Part shown: in pieces, positions 25,051-32,635 of the stretch | Layout: the number at the start of each line of letters is the position of its first letter | How positions within the stretch are numbered: the stretch's first letter is position 1 | Origin: Massilia sp. CFBP 13721 | GTDB lineage: Bacteria > Pseudomonadota > Gammaproteobacteria > Burkholderiales > Burkholderiaceae_D | Assembly (NCBI RefSeq): GCF_014842025.1 | Contig: NZ_JACYUY010000034.1 | Location: 1 to 45,934, forward strand | Direction: 5' to 3' | DNA length: 45,934 nt | Notes under the pieces: generated by a model | Seen by the model: only the letters and a program-made list of their open reading frames with translations | Databases searched by the model: none | Told to the model about the DNA's origin: nothing | Translations under genes and position numbers: made by a program

Positions 25051-26325
25051 ATGCACATCGATTCCCCTTCCAGCGCGACAGCCGCTGGCGTGCCGGCCAA
25101 TGCCGCCAGCCTGCAAACCTTCGTGTTCGCCCTGTTCTTCATTTTCGGCGGTATCACGAGCCTCAACGACGTCATCATCCCGAAGCTGAAAGACCTGTTT
25201 ACGCTGAGCTATGCACAGGCGATGCTGGTGCAGTCGGCGTTTTTCGCCGCGTATTTCATCGTCTCGATTCCGGCGGCCGCGATCGTGCGGCGGATCGGTT
25301 ACATGCGCACCGCGGTCGTCGGCCTGCTGACCATGACGGCCGGCTGCCTGCTGTTCATTCCGGCCTCCTCGTCCGGCATGTTCCCGACCTTCCTGGTTGC
25401 CCTGTTCGTGCTCGCTTCGGGCATCACCATCGTGCAAGTGGTGGCCAATCCGCTCATCTCGCTGCTCGGGGCGCCGCACACCGCGCACAGCCGCCTGACC
25501 TTTGCCCAGGCCTTCAATTCGCTTGGCACGACCGTCTTTCCGTATGTCGGCGCCATCCTGATCCTCGGTTCGCTGGCCACCATCGACCCGGCCACCCTGT
25601 CGGGCGCGGCGCTGGACGCGTACCGCGCCGATGAAACGCGCATCGTGGTCCAAACCTATCTCGGCCTCGCTGTCGCACTGGTGGTCGTGGCGGCACTGGT
25701 CTGGCACAACCGCAAGAAGCTGGTCGAAGCGCCGGCGCCGAAGGTAAGCATGCTGCGCGCCTTCGAACTGCTGCGCCAGCCACGTTTCGCGCTGGGTGCG
25801 CTGTGCATCTTCCTGTACGTGGGCGCCGAAGTGGCGGTCGGCTCCGTGATCGTGAACTATCTGATGGAAGCGAACGTACTGGGACTGGATGCCGAAGCGG
25901 CCGGCAAGCACGTGCCGCTGTACTGGGGCGGCGCGATGGTCGGCCGCTTCATTGGTGCGGCCCTGCTGCGCATGTTCTCGCCGGGCAAAGTGCTGGCCTG
26001 CGCGGCAACCGTGACGATCACGCTGTTGCTCGTGTCGGCCAACAGCACGGGCATGGTGTCGGGCTGGTCGCTGCTGGCGGTCGGCCTGTTCAATTCGATC
26101 ATGTTCCCGACGATTTTCTCGCTCGCCTGCGAAGGCCTGGGCGAGCGCGCGGCCGAGGGATCGGGCCTGATTTGCATGGCCATCGTCGGCGGTGCGATCG
26201 TGCCCCTGCTGATGGGCCATGCGGCCGACACGGTGGGCCTCAAAATGGCCTTGATCGTGCCGGCGCTGTGCTATGCGGTGATCGTGTGCTTTGGCATATT
26301 TGCGCGGCGGCCGCGGAAAGCTTGA
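25051..26325 (+). CDS. MFS sugar permease (FucP/GluP type)
   Basis: A 424-residue, 12-helix major facilitator of the fucose/glucose-galactose:H+ symporter group. FVFALFFIFGGITSLNDVIIPK near residue 22 holds the FFxxGxxxxLNDxxxPxL type signature; only its core is cited. QVVANPLISLLG near residue 130 is another marker of this group. The substrate may be a hexose or N-acetylglucosamine; no catabolic genes are alongside, so it cannot be settled. It starts 31 bp after recQ and is followed by a strong bidirectional terminator. Confidence 0.9.
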   Translation: MHIDSPSSATAAGVPANAASLQTFVFALFFIFGGITSLNDVIIPKLKDLFTLSYAQAMLVQSAFFAAYFIVSIPAAAIVRRIGYMRTAVVGLLTMTAGCLLFIPASSSGMFPTFLVALFVLASGITIVQVVANPLISLLGAPHTAHSRLTFAQAFNSLGTTVFPYVGAILILGSLATIDPATLSGAALDAYRADETRIVVQTYLGLAVALVVVAALVWHNRKKLVEAPAPKVSMLRAFELLRQPRFALGALCIFLYVGAEVAVGSVIVNYLMEANVLGLDAEAAGKHVPLYWGGAMVGRFIGAALLRMFSPGKVLACAATVTITLLLVSANSTGMVSGWSLLAVGLFNSIMFPTIFSLACEGLGERAAEGSGLICMAIVGGAIVPLLMGHAADTVGLKMALIVPALCYAVIVCFGIFARRPRKA

Positions 26326-26343
26326 CAGGCTGCGCCAGCGTAC

Positions 26344-26381
26344 AAAAAAGCCTCCGGACAATCGTTCGGAGGCTTTTTTTT
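26344..26381. terminator. Bidirectional terminator between permease gene and trmB
   Basis: AAAAAAGCCTCCG (26344-26356) pairs with CGGAGGCTTTTTT (26367-26379); T runs occur on both strands. The two convergent genes share it. Confidence 0.9.
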
Positions 26382-26401
26382 GTCTAGGGCTTGTCCTGCG
26401 A

Positions 26402-27121
26402 TTATTTCTTGGTAAACACCAGATCCCATACGCCGTGCCCCAATTTGAGGCCACGGTTCTCGAACTTGGTCAGCGGCCGGTACGCCGGCTGCGGCGCGTA
26501 CCCTTCGGCCGTGTTCTGCAAGGCCGGCTCGGCGCCCAGCACCTCCAGCATTTGCACCGCGTAATCTTCCCAGTCGGTCGCCAGGTGGATATAGCCGCCG
26601 GTTTTCAGCTTCTCGCACAGCAGTTTCACGAAGGCTGGCTGGATCAGGCGCCGTTTGTTGTGGCGCGCCTTGTGCCAGGGGTCCGGGAAATACACGTGCA
26701 CGCCGGCCAGCGAGCCGTCGGGAATCATGTGGTTCAGCACTTCGAAGGCGTCGTGCTGGATCAGGCGCAGGTTCTGGATACCCTGCTCGCCGATCTGTTT
26801 CAATAAACTGCCGACGCCCGGGGTGTGCACTTCGACGCCAATAAAATCCTTGTCCGGCATCTGGCGCGCGATGTGGGCGGTGGTGTCGCCCATGCCGAAA
26901 CCGATTTCGAGGATGGTCGGCGCTTCGCGTCCGAAGGCGGCGGCGTAATCGAGCATTTCCTTCTTATACGGCACCAGGAATTGCGGCCCGAATTCTTCCA
27001 GCGCGCGTGCCTGCCCCGTCGACAGGCGGCCGGCGCGGGTGACGAAACTGCGGATACGGTGTTCGGTCGGGTCGTAAAGCATCGTACGGGCCGGGCCGTT
27101 GTCGGGGGTGTCTGCGGACAT
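26402..27121 (-). CDS. trmB: tRNA (guanine-N7)-methyltransferase
   Basis: A 239-residue SAM-dependent enzyme making m7G46 in tRNA. The SAM motif is ILEIGFGMGDT; the substrate signature is VHVYFPDPWHKARHNKRR, cited in part as FPDPWHKARHNKRR, and TDWEDYAVQM near the end. Start at 27121 (MSADTP) is preferred: the only upstream ATG in frame (27161-27163) sits within a TATAAT hexamer that is better read as the -10 box. It diverges from the aspartoacylase-like gene across about 165 bp. Confidence 0.95.
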   Translation of the reverse strand: MSADTPDNGPARTMLYDPTEHRIRSFVTRAGRLSTGQARALEEFGPQFLVPYKKEMLDYAAAFGREAPTILEIGFGMGDTTAHIARQMPDKDFIGVEVHTPGVGSLLKQIGEQGIQNLRLIQHDAFEVLNHMIPDGSLAGVHVYFPDPWHKARHNKRRLIQPAFVKLLCEKLKTGGYIHLATDWEDYAVQMLEVLGAEPALQNTAEGYAPQPAYRPLTKFENRGLKLGHGVWDLVFTKK

Positions 27122-27287
27122 GGGAAATGAAAGTGAGGAGAATGAGGAAAGGAGGGCGGACATTATAGCTTACGCTGCTGCCCTGTTTCACCGGCACAAG
27201 CACCCACGCGGCGCCGCTCGCGTGTGTGGTCAAGAAGGCAATCTGCGCCATAATTGCTGCTCTCGCCAACCCTGCCAAGGCCCGTGG

Positions 27288-28406
27288 ATGCATTCGACCA
27301 AACACCCGATCGCGATCGAAGACAACGTCGCGACCTTCCAGTTGACCTCCTTTCATTACGGCACGCCCGGCGCCGGCAAGAAGGTGTATATCCAGGCCTC
27401 GCTGCATGCGGACGAAGTACCGGCCATGCTGGTCGCCCATTACCTGCGCCAGGAACTGGACCGGCTCGATGCGCAAGGACACATCAAGGGAGAAATTATC
27501 CTGGTGCCGGCCGCGAATCCGATCGGCCTGTCGCAAACGATCCACGGTACGCCCTTCGGCCGCTACGACCTGTCGACCGGCGTGAATTTTAATCGCGCCT
27601 ACAAACACGTCGCCGCCGACCTCAAGGAATCGCTGGCCGGCAAGCTCGGTACCGATGCCGATGCCAACGTCGCCCTGATCCGCGCCCATGCGCGCACCTC
27701 GCTCGGCGCCTGGAACCCGGCCACCAGCGGCGGGCTGCTGAAAAAAATCCTGCTGTCGATGGCGATCGATGCCGACATCATGCTCGACCTGCATTGCGAT
27801 AACGAAGCGGTGCTGCACATGTATGCCGGCGAGCCGCTGGCCGACGCCGTCCAGCCGCTGGCCGACCTGATGGGCGCGCATGCGGTTTTACTCGCGCGCG
27901 AATCGGGCGGCGAACCGTTTGATGAAGCCTGCAGCCGCCTGTGGTGGGAGCTGGCCGAACATTTTGGCCCCGAAGTCGCGATTCCGCCGGCCGGCATCGC
28001 CATCACCGTCGAACTGCGCGGCGAAAACGACGTGCGCCATGAACTGGCGCAGCCGGATGCGCAAGCCATCCTGCAATACCTGGCGCGCGCCGGCGTGCTC
28101 GACCTGCCGCTCGCGCCGCTGCCGCAAGCGCTGTGCGCACCGACGCCCCTGGAAGCGGTCGAGCCTTTAAGTGCGCCCCACTCCGGCGTGCTGGTGTTCC
28201 TGAAAACGCTCGGAGACAAGGTCGCGCCCGAGGAAGCCGTGGCCGAAATCGTCAACCCGGTAACGGGGCAAGTGACGCCGGTGCGCAGCAAGCACGGCGG
28301 CGTGTTGTTCGCCAGCACCGCGCACCGTCATCTGCTGCGCGGCATGCACGTCTGCAAGATCGCGGGGGCGACTGCTTTTCGTGCCGGCGACTTGCTCGGT
28401 TCTTAG
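27288..28406 (+). CDS. Succinylglutamate desuccinylase/aspartoacylase family hydrolase
   Basis: A 372-residue zinc hydrolase of the M14-related AstE/AspA family. The zinc site is ASLHADEVPAM (His40 and Glu43) plus a second His in DLHCD. The C-terminal 100 residues resemble the small barrel seen in this family, with SAPHSGVLVF and a final lipoyl-like fold. Probable reaction is removal of an N-acyl group from an amino acid. No arginine-succinyl-transferase genes are nearby, so AstE itself is unlikely. ATG at 27288 is chosen because it is the first codon of family-like sequence; the frame is open upstream. It is convergent with the DUF6064 gene, only 3 bases apart. Confidence 0.85.
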   Translation: MHSTKHPIAIEDNVATFQLTSFHYGTPGAGKKVYIQASLHADEVPAMLVAHYLRQELDRLDAQGHIKGEIILVPAANPIGLSQTIHGTPFGRYDLSTGVNFNRAYKHVAADLKESLAGKLGTDADANVALIRAHARTSLGAWNPATSGGLLKKILLSMAIDADIMLDLHCDNEAVLHMYAGEPLADAVQPLADLMGAHAVLLARESGGEPFDEACSRLWWELAEHFGPEVAIPPAGIAITVELRGENDVRHELAQPDAQAILQYLARAGVLDLPLAPLPQALCAPTPLEAVEPLSAPHSGVLVFLKTLGDKVAPEEAVAEIVNPVTGQVTPVRSKHGGVLFASTAHRHLLRGMHVCKIAGATAFRAGDLLGS

Positions 28407-28409
28407 CGT

Positions 28410-29075
28410 TTATGCAGCGGCGCGGCGCGCGGCCAGCAGGCGCGCGCCGGCAGCCAGCAGCGCGAATATCGGCAGTACCCAGGCTTGGCCCGAACGCAAT
28501 TCCACCAGCGTGGCCGTGCTGATCGCACACCACAGCAGCGGCACGATCCACAAGAGGGGGCGCGCACGCCACAGCAACAGGGCTGCAAAGGTAACAACCG
28601 CGGTCGGGTCGGGCGCCAGGCCGAACAGTTCGCCTTGCGTCCAGGGACGCCCGCTAAGGGGCGCCAGCAGCGGATACAGCAGCGCGACCAGGGCAATGCC
28701 GAGCGCCAGTTTTCCCAGCGAACCGACCGCTTCCGTCAGCCGCGGCGCCTGGCGCCGGCTGGCCAGCCACAGCAGCAGCACGGCCTGTAATGCAAACCCG
28801 ATCGCAAAATAAGGCGCGCCGGTATTGATGGTCGCGTAGCGCTGGGCGAAATAAGTCCAGGCGACTTGCAGCCAGGCCAATGCTAACAACAGCGCCGCCG
28901 AGCGCCCTGCTTTGGCGCCGCCATGCCACAGGCAGGCGAACAAGGCGATGCCGACTGCCAGCGCCAGCAACTGCCCCGGCCACAGCGCCAGGTTGTGCAA
29001 TTCGAACAGGCGAAAATACGTCGCCTTTGAAAACATCAGCAGGTCCGACAGCGAATACGTCCACCACTCGCTCAT
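28410..29075 (-). CDS. DUF6064-like integral membrane protein
   Basis: A 221-residue membrane protein with about six hydrophobic segments. The N-terminus, WWTYSLSDLLMFSKATY followed by RLFELHN, matches the opening of DUF6064 proteins; function is unknown. Its ATG overlaps the stop of the upstream aldo/keto reductase (ATGA, 29072-29075), so translation is coupled and the two products probably work together. Confidence 0.75.
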   Translation of the reverse strand: MSEWWTYSLSDLLMFSKATYFRLFELHNLALWPGQLLALAVGIALFACLWHGGAKAGRSAALLLALAWLQVAWTYFAQRYATINTGAPYFAIGFALQAVLLLWLASRRQAPRLTEAVGSLGKLALGIALVALLYPLLAPLSGRPWTQGELFGLAPDPTAVVTFAALLLWRARPLLWIVPLLWCAISTATLVELRSGQAWVLPIFALLAAGARLLAARRAAA

Positions 29076-30001
29076 GTGAGCCGCTTCACGTCGGCAAGGA
29101 TGCGTCGGCGCAGCGCCGCGTCCGGCAGCGGTCCGCGCGCGGCCCCCATGTTTTCCAGCGCATGCGCCGGGTTGGACGTGGCGGGAATGGCGCAGGTGAT
29201 GGCGGGTTCCGACACGATGAATTTGAGTAAAACCTGGGCCCAGCTGGTGCAGCCGATCTCCGCCGCCCAGCCGGGCAAGGGTTTGCCGGCCAGTGCTTCG
29301 GTCAAGTCGCCCTGGCGGAATGGCCGGTTGACGATGACGGCGATCTTGCGCTCGCGCGCCAGCGGCAGGATGCGGTTTTCTACTTCACGGTCGAGCACGT
29401 TGTAGCTGATCTGCACGAAGTCGAGCGGCTGGGTTTCCATGATTTTCATGAATTCACCGTGGCGCCGGCCTTCGGAGGTGGTGATGCCGACGTAGCGCAG
29501 GCGGCCCGCGGCTTTCATCTGTTGCAGGGTACGCAGGTGCTCTTCCCAGGCCAGCAGGTTATGCACCTGCAGCAGGTCGAAGCGCGGCACACCCCACAGC
29601 GTGCGCGACGCCTCGATCTGGGCCGGACCACGCGCGCCGGCACCGGTCCACACCTTGTCGGCCGAGAACAGCGTCTTGGGAATTTTCAATTGCGCGAGCG
29701 CGTGGCCGATCACGGCCTGGGCCGAACCATACATCGGCGAGGAATCGATCAGGCGCCCGCCGCCCTGGAAAAACGCCCGTACCACCTCGGTACAGCGGGC
29801 GCGGGCGACCGGGTCGTCGCCGACATTGAAGGTGATCCAGCTGCCCAGGCCAACGACGGGCAGCAGTTCGCCGGACGACGGGATCGGCCGCGTGAGGAGC
29901 GGCACCGGCGTAGCGGCCAATACCGGCCCCATGGCGGCATACGCGCCGCCCGCAAGCACGGCGCGAAGCAGGCTCCTGCGTTCTTCGTAAACACCCTGCA
30001 T
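29072..30001 (-). CDS. Tat-exported aldo/keto reductase
   Basis: A 309-residue protein. The N-terminus has a twin-arginine-type signal: EERRSLLRAV at residues 6-15, a hydrophobic stretch, and a probable cleavage site after VLAA near residue 30. The rest is an AKR barrel: LIDSSPMYGSA carries the catalytic Asp/Tyr, SADKVWTG the Lys, and LLQVHN the His. Substrate is unknown. The export signal means NAD(P)H would have to be bound before folding and export, as in other Tat-AKR proteins. AGGAG stands six bases before the ATG at 30001. It overlaps a DUF6064 membrane protein gene by four bases. Confidence 0.85.
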   Translation of the reverse strand: MQGVYEERRSLLRAVLAGGAYAAMGPVLAATPVPLLTRPIPSSGELLPVVGLGSWITFNVGDDPVARARCTEVVRAFFQGGGRLIDSSPMYGSAQAVIGHALAQLKIPKTLFSADKVWTGAGARGPAQIEASRTLWGVPRFDLLQVHNLLAWEEHLRTLQQMKAAGRLRYVGITTSEGRRHGEFMKIMETQPLDFVQISYNVLDREVENRILPLARERKIAVIVNRPFRQGDLTEALAGKPLPGWAAEIGCTSWAQVLLKFIVSEPAITCAIPATSNPAHALENMGAARGPLPDAALRRRILADVKRLT

Positions 30002-30085
30002 ACGTACTCCTGCTAAAGGCTGACCTGCCGACACGCCATGTCACCACAGTTTGGATGAGGAGACAACAGCGGCACGTTTGCGTGC

Positions 30086-30316
30086 CTACTTCTTTCCCTC
30101 CAGCGCCGCCAGCCGCGCCTCGGTCTCGCGAATGGCAAGCTCGGCCTGGCGCTGCTCGCGCGCATCCTTCCTCAGCATGTAAAACACGTTCAGGGCGCAG
30201 GTCGTCAAGCCGGTGAGGATGCCAGAGGCGACGCCGACCCGCTCGAGCGTCAGTGCCGTGCCGATCGATGCGAACGCACCAATCACGCTCGAGATTTCCA
30301 CCATATTCAGTTTCAT
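30086..30316 (-). CDS. Small holin-like membrane protein
   Basis: A 76-residue protein with two short hydrophobic helices (about residues 6-22 and 28-46: SSVIGAFASIG, VGVASGILTGLTTCALNVFY), a positively charged segment MLRKDAREQR and a charged coiled-coil tail. Size, two-helix form and basic C-terminal part resemble class II phage holins, though no endolysin lies next to it. ATG at 30316 is preferred because AAGGGGG stands six bases ahead; the ATG two codons earlier would leave no room. It diverges from the S24 repressor, sharing its operator region. Confidence 0.55.
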   Translation of the reverse strand: MKLNMVEISSVIGAFASIGTALTLERVGVASGILTGLTTCALNVFYMLRKDAREQRQAELAIRETEARLAALEGKK

Positions 30317-30355
30317 CGCCATCCCCCTTCGTATCGTTGAGCCAGATCAGCTCCG

Positions 30356-30418
30356 GTATAGTAATACTATACTTATTAGTAAACTTTTTCTATACTCGCA
30401 CGTTTAGATTTGCTATAC
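30356..30418. promoter_or_regulatory. Operator array: three CTATAC half-sites at 23-bp spacing
   Basis: CTATAC occurs at 30367-30372, 30390-30395 and 30413-30418, exactly 23 bp apart. The first is half of a 17-bp palindrome, GTATAGTAATACTATAC (30356-30372), with 8-bp arms. The 23-bp step equals a -35/-10 distance, and TATACT or TATACA hexamers within the array are plausible -10 boxes. This is the intergenic region of the divergent holin-like and S24 repressor genes, which would be the repressor's operator. Confidence 0.65.
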
Positions 30419-30442
30419 ACTTTCACCATGGAAGCTAAAACG

Positions 30443-31150
30443 ATGATTGCCAACTGGATCAAGGAGGCGCGGCAGGAAGCCGGCCTGTCGGGGGAAGCCC
30501 TGGGGACCAAGCTCGCCTTCGAGCTCGGTACGGCGCGCGGCCATACCAAGGCGAACATCTCGCACTGGGAGACGGAAAAACACAGCCCCAGCCTGCAGCA
30601 ATTGCTGGCAATCGCCAAGGTCACCGGGCGCAGCTTGCCGGCCGCCATCATCGATGGCTTGCGCGGCAGCGATCCCGCTGCGCTCTTTCCCGGCGCCATG
30701 CGCGTGGTCGTCTCCGACGCCAGCGACGACACGTTTATCCAGGTGCCGATGGTGAAATTGCGCCTGTCCGCGGGCGTCACCGGGTTCCAGACCGAACCCG
30801 AGCAGCACGACGGCGGCACGGTCGGCATGCGCCGCGACTGGGTCGAGCGCAAGGGACTCAACCCGGGCAAGCTGATTGCGATCCTGGTCAAGGGCCAGAG
30901 CATGGAGCCGACCCTGTACGAAGACGACATCGTCGTCATCAACACCGCCGACCGCAAGCCGGCGGCCGGCCAGGTGTTCGCCGTCAATTTCAATGGCGAA
31001 CCCGTCGTCAAGCGCATGCAAAAGGATGGCGGGCGCTGGTGGCTGGCCTCCGACAACCCCGACCAGCGCACCTACTACCGGCGTGCCTGCGAGGGCGATG
31101 GCTGCCTGGTCATCGGCCGCGTGGTGCGCAAGGAAAGCGACCGGATCTGA
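30443..31150 (+). CDS. S24-family self-cleaving phage-type repressor
   Basis: A regulator of about 235 residues with an N-terminal XRE-type helix-turn-helix (residues 1-65; KANISHWETEKHSPSLQQLL is its second half) and a C-terminal LexA/CI peptidase domain. The catalytic Ser153 is in GQSMEPTL and the Lys190 in EPVVKRM, 37 residues apart as in LexA. A probable cleavage site Ala110-Gly111 lies in LRLSAGVTG. Such proteins cleave themselves when RecA filaments form, releasing phage or accessory genes. Start at 30443 is chosen for GGAAG eight bases ahead; ATG at 30428 is an alternative and, given the TATACA hexamer at 30414, would make a near-leaderless message. The downstream gene begins on its stop codon. 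Confidence 0.88.
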   Translation: MIANWIKEARQEAGLSGEALGTKLAFELGTARGHTKANISHWETEKHSPSLQQLLAIAKVTGRSLPAAIIDGLRGSDPAALFPGAMRVVVSDASDDTFIQVPMVKLRLSAGVTGFQTEPEQHDGGTVGMRRDWVERKGLNPGKLIAILVKGQSMEPTLYEDDIVVINTADRKPAAGQVFAVNFNGEPVVKRMQKDGGRWWLASDNPDQRTYYRRACEGDGCLVIGRVVRKESDRI

Positions 31151-31440
31151 TGCGCATCCACGTCACTCAGTTCGCCCCGCATGGCTCGCCGATCGTGGTG
31201 GCGCTTGTCGAACCGCGGTTTACCGTAAAAGGCGCCGCGGAGCCGGTCATCAGGAAAGTCGCCGAATACTTTCCGGCCAAGCCGGTCATGCTGGTGTCGG
31301 TGCAGCCCAATGGCTTTCGCGCCTATGCGTCCTTCCAGACCGGGGAATTGCTGGCATTGCTGCAGCTGGAGACGCTGCAGTTGCAGGAGATCGATATTTC
31401 CCTGCCGGCGCCGGAGAGCGACGAACCGCTGCCGTTCTAA
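31150..31440 (+). CDS. Hypothetical protein coupled to the S24 repressor
   Basis: A 96-residue cytosolic protein with no recognised family. It has alternating beta-strand-like segments (SPIVVALVEPRFTV, KPVMLVSVQ) and a C-terminal helix, with an acidic tail ESDEPLPF. Its ATG overlaps the repressor stop (TGATG), so the two are translated together. By position it may modify the repressor's action (antirepressor or partner), but this is inference only. It ends 47 bp before the tRNA gene on the opposite strand. Confidence 0.7.
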   Translation: MRIHVTQFAPHGSPIVVALVEPRFTVKGAAEPVIRKVAEYFPAKPVMLVSVQPNGFRAYASFQTGELLALLQLETLQLQEIDISLPAPESDEPLPF

Positions 31441-31487
31441 GTAGCGGATTTTGCAGCGGCGCGCACGCAAAGTGGCGCCGTGAAGAC

Positions 31488-31561
31488 TGGAGCGGGTGAA
31501 GGGAATCGAACCCTCGTCTTAAGCTTGGGAAGCTTCGGCTCTACCATTGAGCTACACCCGC
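31488..31561 (-). tRNA. tRNA-Gly (anticodon CCC)
   Basis: The minus strand folds as a tRNA: acceptor GCGGGTG pairing with CACCCGC, D arm GCTC...GAGC, anticodon loop TTCCCAA giving CCC, T arm GAGGGTTCGATTCCCTT, and an encoded CCA. The anticodon stem has one apparent mismatch at its outer end (G27 with A43). The sequence resembles E. coli glyU tRNA-Gly(CCC). It reads toward the S24 repressor module. Confidence 0.93.
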
Positions 31562-31760
31562 GTTGCCGTCATTCTACGCCGGTTTACCCAACGTTGCCAG
31601 CTTGGCAGCAGCCCTGCCCCATTGTGGCGTGATGTGTACTGCACGCAACTAATCCCTAAATACTTAAAAAAATGCAAGCGGAGTGATCAAACTCGCCATA
31701 ATTGTTGTAATATGCAAATGAACTTTACTTAACGGCAACAACAATAACCAAGGGGTAACT

Positions 31761-32570
31761 ATGAAACTGCGTCACTTCGGCTCGTTCGCTTGCACACTCG
31801 CTTTCGTCACCGCACATGGCCTGGCTCAAGCTAGTCCGATTTCCTTCAACGAATCTTCCTGCGTATCTGGTTCCGTCAGCACCAGTGCCATCACCTGCGT
31901 GACCAAGGTCGCCAATGTCAATTACTCGAGCACGATGACGGCATGGTCGGCACCTAACACCGGTACCGGCAAGTTCGCTGCCGCGAGCCTGGGCTACTAC
32001 GCGGGTTCCGGCATCGGTATCCTCGCCGCTGGCGAATCCACGGCGAATTCGCAGCACGCGGCTGACAACTACAATGGCACCGATGCCTTCCTGATCAACT
32101 TCGGCGCGAACAACTTCGCGTTGAACCAGATTTCGATCGGTTGGTTCAGCGGCGATGCCGACGTCAGCATCCTGCGCTATAACGGCACGCAGGCGCCAAC
32201 GCTCGGCAACAGCACGGTGGCCAGCCTGGACAGCACGGCGGGATGGGATTGGGTGGGCGACTACTCGACGCTGAGCTCGAGCGCGAACGGTGTACTGAAT
32301 TTCAATGACACCGGCGACATCAAGACCGGCTCCTGGTGGCTCGTCAGTGCTTACAATTCCGCTTATTCGACCGTCCCGGTGACGGGCGTCTTCGGCGATG
32401 GCAACGATTACTTCAAGCTGAACGGCTTCGGCGGCCAGCTCGTTACCGTCACGCCGCCACCGCAGCCGCCAGTGCCGCCGACCAAAGTGCCGGAGCCAGC
32501 CAGCTTCGCCCTGTTCGGCATTGCCCTGGTCGGCTTTGCTGCCGCACGCCGCAAATGGCAAGCCAAGTAA
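31761..32570 (+). CDS. PEP-CTERM sorted exoprotein
   Basis: A 269-residue secreted protein. The signal peptide has a basic start and hydrophobic core ending LAQAS near residue 25. The middle is Ser/Thr/Asn/Gly-rich with short beta-strand segments. The C-terminus has a Pro-rich linker, then VPEPASFALFG, a hydrophobic helix, and the basic RRKWQ, which is the PEP-CTERM signal cut by exosortase (EpsH/XrtA). Two cysteines near residue 34-49 could form a disulphide. Role is probably in biofilm or exopolysaccharide matrix. No exosortase gene is in the window. AAGGGG precedes the ATG. The protein resembles XDP1-type exosortase-dependent surface proteins, but that match is uncertain. Confidence 0.9.
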   Translation: MKLRHFGSFACTLAFVTAHGLAQASPISFNESSCVSGSVSTSAITCVTKVANVNYSSTMTAWSAPNTGTGKFAAASLGYYAGSGIGILAAGESTANSQHAADNYNGTDAFLINFGANNFALNQISIGWFSGDADVSILRYNGTQAPTLGNSTVASLDSTAGWDWVGDYSTLSSSANGVLNFNDTGDIKTGSWWLVSAYNSAYSTVPVTGVFGDGNDYFKLNGFGGQLVTVTPPPQPPVPPTKVPEPASFALFGIALVGFAAARRKWQAK

Positions 32571-32596
32571 TCGTTTCCTGACTGGCAAACGATCGT

Positions 32597-32635
32597 GGCC
32601 GGCGCGAAGCATCGCGACCGGCCTTTCGTTTATTT
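32597..32635 (+). terminator. Terminator after PEP-CTERM gene
   Basis: GGCCGG (32597-32602) pairs with CCGGCC (32618-32623), with an inner GCG/CGC pairing, followed by a T-rich tail. It overlaps the end of the convergent TraB-family gene. Confidence 0.6.

Noticed and set aside
25003..26454. Long minus-strand frame antisense to the sugar permease
   Set aside because: Composition-driven; crosses the bidirectional terminator at 26344-26381.
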